The notes under the pieces were generated by a model, which had not been told where the DNA came from, ran no database searches, and saw only the letters and a program-made list of their open reading frames with translations. Positions 15,793-23,701 of a stretch of DNA of 64,000 bases are shown here, in pieces. The translations under genes were made by a program, and so were the position numbers. The DNA is from Fidelibacterota bacterium (GTDB lineage: Bacteria; Fidelibacterota; UBA8477; JABMPR01), in NCBI GenBank assembly GCA_016844945.1, contig JAERTJ010000085.1:1-64000 (forward strand), given 5' to 3'. Every line of letters begins with the position of its first letter. The first letter of the stretch is position 1.

Positions 15793-15866
15793 TAGCAGGG
15801 GGCGGATTTGAACCGCCGACACCCGGCTTATGAAGCCGGTGCTCTAACCAACTGAGCTACCCTGCC
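15793..15866 (-). tRNA. tRNA-Met (CAT), elongator type
   Basis: The 74-base gene folds into a cloverleaf. The acceptor GGCAGGG pairs with CCCTGCT (G1-U72 wobble), the D-arm contains GCTCAGTTGGTTAGAGC, the anticodon stem is CCGGC/GCCGG with loop TTCATAA (anticodon CAT), and the T-arm is GGCGG-TTCAAAT-CCGCC. CCA is not encoded. The paired first base and lack of the three G-C initiator stem pairs separate it from the initiator at 26499. A lysidine-modified tRNA-Ile2 also has CAT in the gene, so that alternative is not fully excluded. Confidence 0.88.
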
Positions 15867-16114
15867 ATGTCAAATACTTTTTCAGAGCGAACCGTCGACA
15901 CTCCCGACTGAAAACGTCAGTCCTAGATCCCAACCACCGTGTTGGGAGATGCTCTAACCAATTTACCAAGCCGTAGCTCAAGGAGCGTAGGCTGGCTGGT
16001 TCTCCATCATTTTGCCTACAGCAAAACAATTCGGGCTACCCTGTCCCACCGAAGCTTTAGCGTAGGTGGACCAAATTTCAATAGGGAGTATAGTCCCCGT
16101 CCCTCGGTTAACCT
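15867..16114. other. Non-coding stretch with tRNA-like fragments
   Basis: On the minus strand, upstream of tRNA-Met, there are pieces that look like decayed tRNA: a D-arm-like TTGGTTAGAGC (15951-15961), a T-arm-like GTGTCGACGGTTCGC (15887-15901) with a broken anticodon region between them, and a 9-base match to the tRNA-Met 5' region (GCTACCCTG near 16036-16043 in plus reading). A CCACC...GGTGG hairpin lies near 16045-16071. Two or three short open frames overlap the area but look accidental. Confidence 0.4.
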
Positions 16115-16160
16115 GGCGGGCCTGCCCGCCGAAGTGGGCTACAGCCCCACGAAGGCGGGC
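16115..16160. repeat. GC-rich alternative hairpins
   Basis: GCCCGCC at 16124-16130 can pair either with GGCGGGC at 16115-16121 or with GGCGGGC at 16154-16160; the second option also pairs GTGGG with CCCAC inside. The region is much richer in GC than its surroundings. It looks like a small interspersed palindromic element between the kinase gene end and the tRNA region. Confidence 0.6.
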
Positions 16161-16223
16161 AAAAATAGAATTTTCACCAGGGGTGAGCAAGTGAATAAAC
16201 CACATGTTGAAAATTGGTTTTGA

Positions 16224-17414
16224 CTAATTCATTTCCGTGGGAAATGTACATCGAAACGTCGTGCCCACACCCGGTTCACTCTCAACCGTAACTTGACCAG
16301 AATTACGCTCCACAAACTCTTTAACCAATACCAGACCCAATCCTGAGCTTGCCTCATTTTCCGTTCCCGGTGTGTGGTACTTTGATGTCACATCAAAGAT
16401 TTTATCCAATACCGTCGCCGGCATTCCAACCCCTGTATCTGCTACTTCAATGGTGGTACTTCCCTGGGCTTGATCGGTGAAACATTTGAAGGATACTTTA
16501 CCCCCCCGAGCAGTGAACTTCAATGCATTGGAAAGCAAATTTCGCATCACCGTCTCCAACATGGAACTATCTGCATATACCAGAGTCTCATCTGAACATT
16601 CAGAAACCAGGTTCAATTCCTTTTTCGCGACCTGTGCTTCAAACAGACTTAACATATCAACCACCAGTGGCTTCAATCTGATGTTTTCTGGATTGTGCTC
16701 GATGCGTCCTGTATTTAGCCTTGACCAGGTCAACAAATTCTTCAACAATTCAAATACCTGATCTGAAGAATGATGCATGATTCTCACAATATCTTTGATC
16801 TCGTCTGTATCAAACATATCAAAATCATCCAGCATGGTTTCAGACATGGTGACCAACCCACCTAGAGGTCCGCGTAGGTCATGAGCCAGGATGGAAAAGA
16901 ATTTATCCTTGGAAGCATTAGCCTCCTGCAATTCTGCCTGCTCCTTCATCAAGGCTTCCTGAGCCTTACCACGCGCTTTAATTTCAAGCTTTGATTTCTT
17001 CTGGAGTTCTAAGATTTTTCTGTATTGAACAGATGCTGCCGTCATATCCATTAGACTGACCCTGAGCATCTTTTCACTGATATCAGTTTCTTCAACTCTG
17101 GATAATGTGGTTTGCCCCACCCGTGGCTTTAAGGTATCATCAAAAGGAATCAAATTGGGATGTAACTGAGAAGACAATACCAGGGGAAATCCAATATCCA
17201 GAACCTGCTTTAATCGACTGCGATAGGCAGGTCTGTCCCAATGCGGAAATACCTCGGTAATCAGCTTACCTTCTATATCCTCAAAATTGAAACCCGTCCA
17301 ATGCTCAATCATTTTATTTAAATAGATGATATTCAAATTCGCATCCAAAAGGATAACTCCCTCGGGACTGTTATCGAGAATGCGAAACCTGAATTGATCG
17401 ACCCGTTTCATCAT
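16224..17414 (-). CDS. PAS-domain sensor histidine kinase
   Basis: A 396-aa kinase without transmembrane segments, so probably cytoplasmic. A PAS domain (about 10-125, with EGVILLDANLNIIYLN), a short coiled coil (about 130-168), a HisKA domain with phospho-accepting His about 178 (ILAHDLRGPLGG) and an HATPase domain with ADTGVGMP and GLGLVLVKEFVE motifs follow in order. It overlaps the CheC-like gene upstream by 4 bases (ATGA), so the two are translationally coupled. No receiver domain or partner regulator lies next to it. Confidence 0.9.
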   Translation of the reverse strand: MMKRVDQFRFRILDNSPEGVILLDANLNIIYLNKMIEHWTGFNFEDIEGKLITEVFPHWDRPAYRSRLKQVLDIGFPLVLSSQLHPNLIPFDDTLKPRVGQTTLSRVEETDISEKMLRVSLMDMTAASVQYRKILELQKKSKLEIKARGKAQEALMKEQAELQEANASKDKFFSILAHDLRGPLGGLVTMSETMLDDFDMFDTDEIKDIVRIMHHSSDQVFELLKNLLTWSRLNTGRIEHNPENIRLKPLVVDMLSLFEAQVAKKELNLVSECSDETLVYADSSMLETVMRNLLSNALKFTARGGKVSFKCFTDQAQGSTTIEVADTGVGMPATVLDKIFDVTSKYHTPGTENEASSGLGLVLVKEFVERNSGQVTVESEPGVGTTFRCTFPTEMN

Positions 17415-18028
17415 CCATCCAGCAACTGGTTTAGTTTTTTCTTTAGAAATTCAATATCGATGACTTTGAAGAGCAGGAGAATGTGACCCTCGATACCTTC
17501 AGTTTTTACCAGAAAATTGGTATTGGTAACAATCACCATCCCTTGCTTATGCGATTTAAATGATGCATCAATGATATAGGGTATGCTTACCTCATTAAAC
17601 TCAGGTAAAGCATAATTCACATGAAAATCAAATTGGTTATTTAGCGAGCCCAAAAAGGCATTATTAATGATGTTACCAATTTCAAGGAAGGTTCCACTCT
17701 GGATAATATCCAGGTCCTCATCTGAAACAACAATATCTGTGAGCAAAGAGATTAACTGTAGCGCACCATCCGGTGGGAAGGCAATTACCGCCGTGCCTGA
17801 AAGATTTCCCTTAAAATCCTGTTTCACGGTGGCGAACGTGTTTTCAGGATCAAATATGGGGTAAATGCCAGCTTCATCATCTGATGCAAAAACCTGGATA
17901 TCAGGAACATTAATGATCACTTCGGTTTCGACAATTTCACTGAGGGAGCATGCCGCTGCATTGAGACTGACATTGATCATTTCAGAGAGAGCCGCTCGCT
18001 GATCAATATTCAACATTTGGTTTTCCAT
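17411..18028 (-). CDS. CheC/CheX-like phosphatase-family protein
   Basis: A 205-aa protein of the CheC family, whose members dephosphorylate CheY-type regulators. The motif SGTFLEIGNIINNAFLGSL (about 110-128) matches the CheC active-site helix with conserved Glu and Asn, and the start (QRAALSEMINVSLNAAACSLSEI) matches the family N-terminal helix. It has no chemotaxis genes beside it. Instead it is coupled by a 4-base overlap to a PAS histidine kinase, which suggests it acts on that kinase's output regulator. Confidence 0.82.
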   Translation of the reverse strand: MENQMLNIDQRAALSEMINVSLNAAACSLSEIVETEVIINVPDIQVFASDDEAGIYPIFDPENTFATVKQDFKGNLSGTAVIAFPPDGALQLISLLTDIVVSDEDLDIIQSGTFLEIGNIINNAFLGSLNNQFDFHVNYALPEFNEVSIPYIIDASFKSHKQGMVIVTNTNFLVKTEGIEGHILLLFKVIDIEFLKKKLNQLLDG

Positions 18029-18269
18029 TCGACCCTATCCTTTACGTTCCGACGCGAAATCCACGATTAGATCTCGCCCGTGCATCACCATTATCGCCGA
18101 AACAGGTGCATTGTTTAGATAAACCATCAAAAGAATTTTCATAGGAGAGCAGGTAGCTTTTAAAGGCCGGTGATTACTGAATATTAAGATTCTTTAATGT
18201 TCGCATCATTTGCTATTAGAATGGATTAATTAATCTATCTTTTTTGAGAAAATTAACTCAGGAGGACTG

Positions 18270-19763
18270 ATGAAAAACCTATTTACCATTCTAATTATCG
18301 TTTCCGTTATGTTCATGTGGAGTTGTGAAGACCCCAATGAAGCACCGGTAGTAACAAACATTGTATCCAGTGTAGATGCACCCATAGCAGGCCAGGTTTT
18401 GACCCTTTCCTCAAGTGCAACTGATGCTGATGGTGATGCACTAACCGTATTGTGGACTGCAACGGCAGGAACATTCACAGATGCCAGCCTGGATGAAGTT
18501 GAATGGACTGCACCCATGGAAGCTGTTGTTGTAACTATCACAGTGACATATTCAGATGGTACTGACGAATCCCAAAAAACCTTAGAACTCAATGTGGGTG
18601 GCTTACCTGTATTAGGGTATGCAGGATCCGAAACTTGCGGTGGCTGTCACGAAGCCATTTATGATGACTTTGTTGAAAGTGGTCATCCCTACAAGTTTAA
18701 CGTGCTTTATGATGGCACTGCTCCCACCTATCCATCCTTCGTTGACAATTTTATGGAATTGCCAGCAAGTGAAAGCGATTGGTCAAATATTGCAGGTGTT
18801 ATCGGTGGTTTTGGCTGGAAAGCCCGCTTTGTTGGAAAAGATGGTCATGTCCTTGGAACTGCCGAAAGCATGGTTCCAGGAACAGGCGCAAATCAGCATA
18901 ACTTTTTTGAAGGTTATGACTGGGGCTGGGTAGATTATCATCCTTCAGATGTAAAAAAATATAACTATGGCTGTTTCAAGTGTCACACGACTGGTGCTGT
19001 AGCAACAGCTAATCCAGATAGCTCCTGGTTAAAAGTCCATCTCGATGTAGATGCTTCTGAACCAATGGATTACTTTGAGTTTGGCGGCATCCAGTGTGAA
19101 GCTTGTCATGGTCAGGGTAACCAACATGCGGCCTATGGAAACACCGATTACATCGATCTAGTGACAACCAGTCGTCTTGAAGGTACCAAAGATGTTACAG
19201 ACCTTTGTGGTGACTGCCATACACGTAATGCTGACCGCTCAATTGCTGTCTCAGGTGGAAAAGTGAAGCACCATGAACAGTATGATGAATTTATCACAAC
19301 AGGTCATTACAATGGTGACAGTCCAATGTCATGTACTACTTGTCACGATCCTCACAAACGGACAATCTGGGATGGGGAATCCATCCAGACGAATTGCACA
19401 AGCTGTCACGAGTCTACAACTGTGAACCACATGGGTGGCGATGACTGTAAATCTTGTCACATGCCCTATTCTGCCAAATCAGCAGTCGCCCGTGGCACCT
19501 ATGTTGGAGATGTAAAATCCCACCTCTGGGCTATTAACACTGATACGACCTATCAATTCTTAAGTGATGATGGCAAAACGGTTCGTACCGTGGATGGCAA
19601 AGCCATGTTAAGTCTACAATTTGCGTGCTACGGTTGCCATGAAGTTGCTGGCGATGATACAGGCGAATTGGGTGGATATCAAACATCACCTGGTGTTGAA
19701 AGTGCATATTCTGCGAAGACACTTCAGCAATTACTTGACAAAGCAGCTGTGATCCACCAGTAA
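18270..19763 (+). CDS. Octaheme c-type cytochrome lipoprotein
   Basis: A 497-aa exported cytochrome. The signal ends in a lipobox (FMWSC, Cys about 17), then a PKD/Ig-like domain with EAPVVTNIVSS ... DADGDALTVLWTATAG (about 22-110). The rest has eight CXXCH heme-binding motifs: CGGCH, CFKCH, CEACH, CGDCH, CTTCH, CTSCH, CKSCH and CYGCH. Spacing resembles the cytochrome c554/multiheme family. The start has a strong AGGAGG site 7 bases upstream, and a terminator follows the stop. It should sit on the periplasmic or outer face and pass electrons on. A two-component system lies just downstream and a NapC-type cytochrome beyond it. Confidence 0.92.
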   Translation: MKNLFTILIIVSVMFMWSCEDPNEAPVVTNIVSSVDAPIAGQVLTLSSSATDADGDALTVLWTATAGTFTDASLDEVEWTAPMEAVVVTITVTYSDGTDESQKTLELNVGGLPVLGYAGSETCGGCHEAIYDDFVESGHPYKFNVLYDGTAPTYPSFVDNFMELPASESDWSNIAGVIGGFGWKARFVGKDGHVLGTAESMVPGTGANQHNFFEGYDWGWVDYHPSDVKKYNYGCFKCHTTGAVATANPDSSWLKVHLDVDASEPMDYFEFGGIQCEACHGQGNQHAAYGNTDYIDLVTTSRLEGTKDVTDLCGDCHTRNADRSIAVSGGKVKHHEQYDEFITTGHYNGDSPMSCTTCHDPHKRTIWDGESIQTNCTSCHESTTVNHMGGDDCKSCHMPYSAKSAVARGTYVGDVKSHLWAINTDTTYQFLSDDGKTVRTVDGKAMLSLQFACYGCHEVAGDDTGELGGYQTSPGVESAYSAKTLQQLLDKAAVIHQ

Positions 19764-19782
19764 AAGACTCCGATCAAGATGA

Positions 19783-19813
19783 AAAAAGGGGAGGCTCGTC
19801 CTCCCCTTTTTTT
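19783..19813 (+). terminator. Intrinsic terminator of the octaheme cytochrome gene
   Basis: A 13-base stem (AAAAAAGGGGAGG with CCTCCCCTTTTTT) and 5-base loop, ending in a run of seven T, begins 20 bases after the stop codon. It separates the cytochrome gene from the two-component system. Confidence 0.93.
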
Positions 19814-19877
19814 ATATCGATCAGTACAAACCACACAATAGCATATCCATTTCCATTGATGGGAGTTATTATCTAGC

Positions 19878-20552
19878 ATGAAAATTCTTATCGTTGAAGA
19901 CGAGAAACGATTAGCCCTACATCTCGCAACAGTGTTATCTGAAAATGATTATACCGTGACTGTTGCTACCGATGGTAACAGTGCCTGGGAACATGCCATA
20001 GGTGACGCCTTTGATGCCATAATTCTGGATTGGCTGCTCCCAGAAATATCAGGGGTTGAGATTTGTGAACGTCTTCGTAAAAAAGGTGACAAGACCCCTA
20101 TTCTTTTCCTTACCGCGCAATCAGCGATACATCATCGGATTAAAGGTTTTGAAGTGGGTGCAGATGACTATCTCACAAAACCCTTTCATACCGATGAATT
20201 ACTCATCCGCCTGGCGAGCTTGATAAGACGTAGCCACCAGTCACCAATTTCCATATATAGCTCCAAGGGCTTCACATTCGATGCGACCAAAGATTTTGTA
20301 TACTACGATGGTCAATCCGCTGAATTATCCCAAAAAGAATCCGCTATCCTAAATCTCTTGTTCCAGAACCAGGGGCAGATGATTCCCAAAAAAACATTTT
20401 TAAGCGAAATCTGGGGATATGATTTTGACCCGAAGACCAACACGCTGGAAGTATACATCCGAATGTTGAGAGGCAAACTTGATCAATTATCAAGCACCAA
20501 GCTGATATACACCAAGCGAGGAGAAGGATACTACATCGAAGATGAAGTTTAG
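19878..20552 (+). CDS. OmpR/PhoB-family response regulator
   Basis: A 224-aa regulator: receiver domain (about 1-115; acidic pocket E8-D9, phospho-acceptor Asp51 in IILDWLLPE, Lys in LTKPF about 101) and a winged-helix DNA-binding domain (about 125-222; ending with the YIRMLRGKLDQL and GEGYYI motifs). It overlaps the kinase gene downstream by 11 bases. Its neighbours are two multiheme cytochrome genes, so control of respiration is a reasonable guess, but no operator is identified. Confidence 0.93.
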   Translation: MKILIVEDEKRLALHLATVLSENDYTVTVATDGNSAWEHAIGDAFDAIILDWLLPEISGVEICERLRKKGDKTPILFLTAQSAIHHRIKGFEVGADDYLTKPFHTDELLIRLASLIRRSHQSPISIYSSKGFTFDATKDFVYYDGQSAELSQKESAILNLLFQNQGQMIPKKTFLSEIWGYDFDPKTNTLEVYIRMLRGKLDQLSSTKLIYTKRGEGYYIEDEV

Positions 20553-21939
20553 GCTGCCTGCATTATCCATTCGTTTTAAAATCATTTTCGCTCAGAGTGT
20601 TACCATGATCGCTCTGCTCATTGGTTTCCTCATTCTCGTGTCAATACTGATAAATAATGTTCTGAACATGAATCTTGATCGATTTCTTCATCAACAATCA
20701 GATAATTTCCAGGCAACCATATCAATCGAAAATGGCATGGTTTCCTTTCATGATCTTAACTCTGGGTTTGAGCATCAGGGATCTGAAGATGATGAAATTC
20801 CTTTCTATTTGCAGATGTTAGATATTCATGGGCGAACTGTCATGCTTTCGGGAAATCTTGAAGGTCGCAGGTTGTATCATGGTGAAAAGCTTCCCAACGA
20901 AGAAATCTACGAAACCGTCTATTTTTTTGATCGAGCATCCAGACGTCTGAGCACACCCATCCGCCTAGAGGGACTTCATTTGGGTTGGCTTATCGTTACC
21001 GTACCATTTGATTATCTCAATGAGTTCCGCAATTATAAAGACAAGGTGTTGTTTATTGCCAGCATCATTGGTATTGTACTTTTCACTCTGATGAGCATCG
21101 TGTTTTTCAAACTAGCTTTAAAACCTGTTCAAGAGTTGGCGAAAAGCGCAGAGAAATTAGCGGATCAATCTAAAATCAAGACTTTACCGGTTATGGGAAC
21201 TCATGATGAGTTTGGATACTTGAATCAAACCTTGAACCGCTTGCTTCACAAAGCAGGTCAATCGATGGAAACGCTTGAGCTCTTCGCTGCAAATGTATCC
21301 CACGAGCTAAAAACCCCCCTCGCACTGATGCATACCGAAATATCACTCCTACAAAAAAGGGATGATTCTCTCAACCAACTTTCGTATGATTCACTGGCAC
21401 AGGAAGTGGATCGTATGCAGACCCTGATTGAAAATTTATTGGTGATCAGCAATTCACAACAACCCTATCATGTATCTCTGTCCAAGCTTTGGGTTCTTGA
21501 TTTTGTGAGTGACGAAGCCGGGAGAATCCAGCGTATCTTCCGTCACAATAATATGAATTTCGATTTTTCGAAGGTTGAATCCATTAAGATTGAAACAGAT
21601 ATATACCTATTGCAGTTGGTTGTTGACAATCTCTTACGAAATGCCATCCTCTATTCACCAGATGGATCAACCATATCAATTTCTACGACCTCAGACAAAG
21701 CAAGTATTTCAATCCATGTTACGGATACTGGACCTGGTATCCCTGAAGCAGATCTTTCAAAAATTCTAGAACCCTTCGTCCGGGGAAAATCTACAGATCA
21801 GTTAGCAATGAAGGGTAGTGGTCTTGGCTTATCCATATCTCAATGGGCTGTTAACCTACTTGGTGGCAAACTTGAATTTGTAAATAATTCGCCCAAAGGC
21901 CTTATAGCATCCGTAGTCTTGCCCAAACAATCCAACTAG
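20542..21939 (+). CDS. Membrane sensor histidine kinase
   Basis: A 465-aa kinase with two transmembrane helices (about 14-38 and 168-190) enclosing a periplasmic sensor of about 130 residues, a HAMP-like linker (about 190-245), HisKA with His about 254 (ANVSHELKTPLALMHTE) and HATPase (DNLLRNAILYSP, DTGPGIP, GSGLGLSIS). It is the cognate partner of the regulator in the overlapping gene upstream. The sensor signal is unknown. Confidence 0.93.
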   Translation: MKFRLPALSIRFKIIFAQSVTMIALLIGFLILVSILINNVLNMNLDRFLHQQSDNFQATISIENGMVSFHDLNSGFEHQGSEDDEIPFYLQMLDIHGRTVMLSGNLEGRRLYHGEKLPNEEIYETVYFFDRASRRLSTPIRLEGLHLGWLIVTVPFDYLNEFRNYKDKVLFIASIIGIVLFTLMSIVFFKLALKPVQELAKSAEKLADQSKIKTLPVMGTHDEFGYLNQTLNRLLHKAGQSMETLELFAANVSHELKTPLALMHTEISLLQKRDDSLNQLSYDSLAQEVDRMQTLIENLLVISNSQQPYHVSLSKLWVLDFVSDEAGRIQRIFRHNNMNFDFSKVESIKIETDIYLLQLVVDNLLRNAILYSPDGSTISISTTSDKASISIHVTDTGPGIPEADLSKILEPFVRGKSTDQLAMKGSGLGLSISQWAVNLLGGKLEFVNNSPKGLIASVVLPKQSN

Positions 21940-21975
21940 TAATCTTCAGGCAGCCCTCTGGCATGCTAACCTGTG

Positions 21976-23502
21976 TCAAAAGTTTTTCAGATATTCTTCT
22001 CTGAAATAAGTGTTCTTGTGCTCCTCAAAGGTTCTGAAATCCTGATCCAGCAAATACTGGAGGGGGTCTCTTTCACCCAGGGAAAGGATGGAATGACACA
22101 GGGTACAATCATCTGAAATCGTTGCACCTGTTTCATCCAACAAGTGTTTATTATGGCAGCGGAAACATCCATCTGATTGTTCATGTTGCATAAAATTATG
22201 ACATGAGAAGCAGCCAAATTCTACACGATGCCCGAGGTGATTCGGATAGGTATTCCATTCAATCTTCATCTCTGGATGGATATTTCTATCATAAATCTCC
22301 TGAATGGCATCAATGCTCGACTCTAGATTTTCAAACTTTTGATCCGGATACTCGATTGCATAGAAGGCAGACAGCCTCTCTTCAATGGCGGCAAGACCCT
22401 CTGTTTTCACCTCATGCTGAGTGATTATGGCTGCTAAGCCTTCCCTTTTGATGAATGGGAGTTCTGTATCTATTAATCCTCTTGCCATGGCTTTATCCAG
22501 AGCTGCATCGGGTTGTTCGTAGATGTGGGTTGCTCGATTATGACAATCCACACAATCCATAATACGAGGTTCGATAGAATCGAAGGTTGAATCTGCCAGA
22601 TGCTTATTTGTAAAGCGTTTGTATTCACCATTGGCTTGCTTGACTTCCACCCAGATCATGTCCTCTCGTAAATCATCTACAGAGCTATACCGGACCTCAT
22701 TGTCCTCAGCGATGTGCCAGTGAATACCAGATCCAACACCATTAGCAGCATCAACTTTGAGATTCAAGGTTGTGTATTGCTTGGTGTTCGCCTCATCCTC
22801 TTTATAGCGCTCTATTTTGACCAGTTTAGATCCATAATGTTTTTCTGGCCAGTGGCATTTCCCACAGGTTTCACGGGCTGGACGTAGATTGTGTATGGGC
22901 GTACCGATGGGTTTATTGTAAAGATCAAACATGGCTGCGATTGCTTGCCAGGCACCATTTATTTTGGCAGCCGCCAGTGCTTCCACTCCCTCTCCGATAT
23001 GACAATCAACACAGGGGACTCTCGAGTGTGGTGAAACTGAGTAGACTTGCCATTCAGGACCCATGATGGTATGACAGGCAGTTCCACAAAATTCTGAATC
23101 ATCCATGTAATGCATGGCACTCGAACCAGCAGCCACAATGAATAGCACGTTTACAACAGTCAAAATCAAGACTACAGGGATTACTTTCTCCCAGAAATTG
23201 TGTGTCCCAATACTCCCATCACCCAGTTTGTCTGTAAAAACATTGTGGAGGGTTGTACCCGTCTTCTTTTTTTGCATCTGCCAACCAATGGGTAACAGGA
23301 TTAATCCGATAATAAAAATAACAGGGATGATGAAGTAGGTCACGATTCCCGTATACGTACTCCTGAAAACACCAATCAGGGAGAGACCTTCTAGAATGAA
23401 AAACGATATAAATGCTGTACTGGCAAGGATGACACCCAGCTTCCCGACCCAATTCATAAAAAGCAACTGGATGAACATGATGTATCGTCTAAAAAAATCC
23501 AT
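21976..23502 (-). CDS. Heptaheme NapC/NirT-family inner-membrane cytochrome (ImcH-like)
   Basis: A 508-aa cytochrome with three N-terminal hydrophobic segments (about 15-42, 48-75, 90-115) and a large periplasmic part. Heme motifs are one CX3CH (CGTACH, about 140-145) followed by six CXXCH (CVDCH, CGKCH, CVDCH, CFSCH, CFRCH, CTLCH), seven in all. NapC/NirT proteins oxidise membrane quinol and pass electrons to periplasmic partners. The usual members have four hemes and one helix. Seven hemes with several helices instead resemble ImcH of Geobacter, needed for reduction of high-potential extracellular acceptors. It is convergent with the two-component system and near the octaheme lipoprotein. 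Confidence 0.85.
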   Translation of the reverse strand: MDFFRRYIMFIQLLFMNWVGKLGVILASTAFISFFILEGLSLIGVFRSTYTGIVTYFIIPVIFIIGLILLPIGWQMQKKKTGTTLHNVFTDKLGDGSIGTHNFWEKVIPVVLILTVVNVLFIVAAGSSAMHYMDDSEFCGTACHTIMGPEWQVYSVSPHSRVPCVDCHIGEGVEALAAAKINGAWQAIAAMFDLYNKPIGTPIHNLRPARETCGKCHWPEKHYGSKLVKIERYKEDEANTKQYTTLNLKVDAANGVGSGIHWHIAEDNEVRYSSVDDLREDMIWVEVKQANGEYKRFTNKHLADSTFDSIEPRIMDCVDCHNRATHIYEQPDAALDKAMARGLIDTELPFIKREGLAAIITQHEVKTEGLAAIEERLSAFYAIEYPDQKFENLESSIDAIQEIYDRNIHPEMKIEWNTYPNHLGHRVEFGCFSCHNFMQHEQSDGCFRCHNKHLLDETGATISDDCTLCHSILSLGERDPLQYLLDQDFRTFEEHKNTYFREEYLKNF

Positions 23503-23701
23503 TCCGACCTCTCTGTATCCTTAAATGTTTAGTGATGAAAGTTAAGCCGCTATTCTGCATTAGCAATTGCTTCTAGCTGCATTAAATGATAATACAAAAA
23601 TTACATATTGAGACAGCCTTAAAACTATCAGAGGTTGAATTATCTTTTCTCTGCCTTAATTTGCCAGTAATTAATTCGATTCAATCAAGGAAAGGCATCT
23701 G

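Noticed and set aside
15411..16223. Short frames across the tRNA-Met region on both strands
   Set aside because: They run through the tRNA, terminators and repeats; no ribosome sites or protein features are seen.
18230..18592. Minus-strand frame of 120 codons
   Set aside because: It is antisense to the signal and PKD domain of the octaheme cytochrome, whose start and heme motifs are clear.
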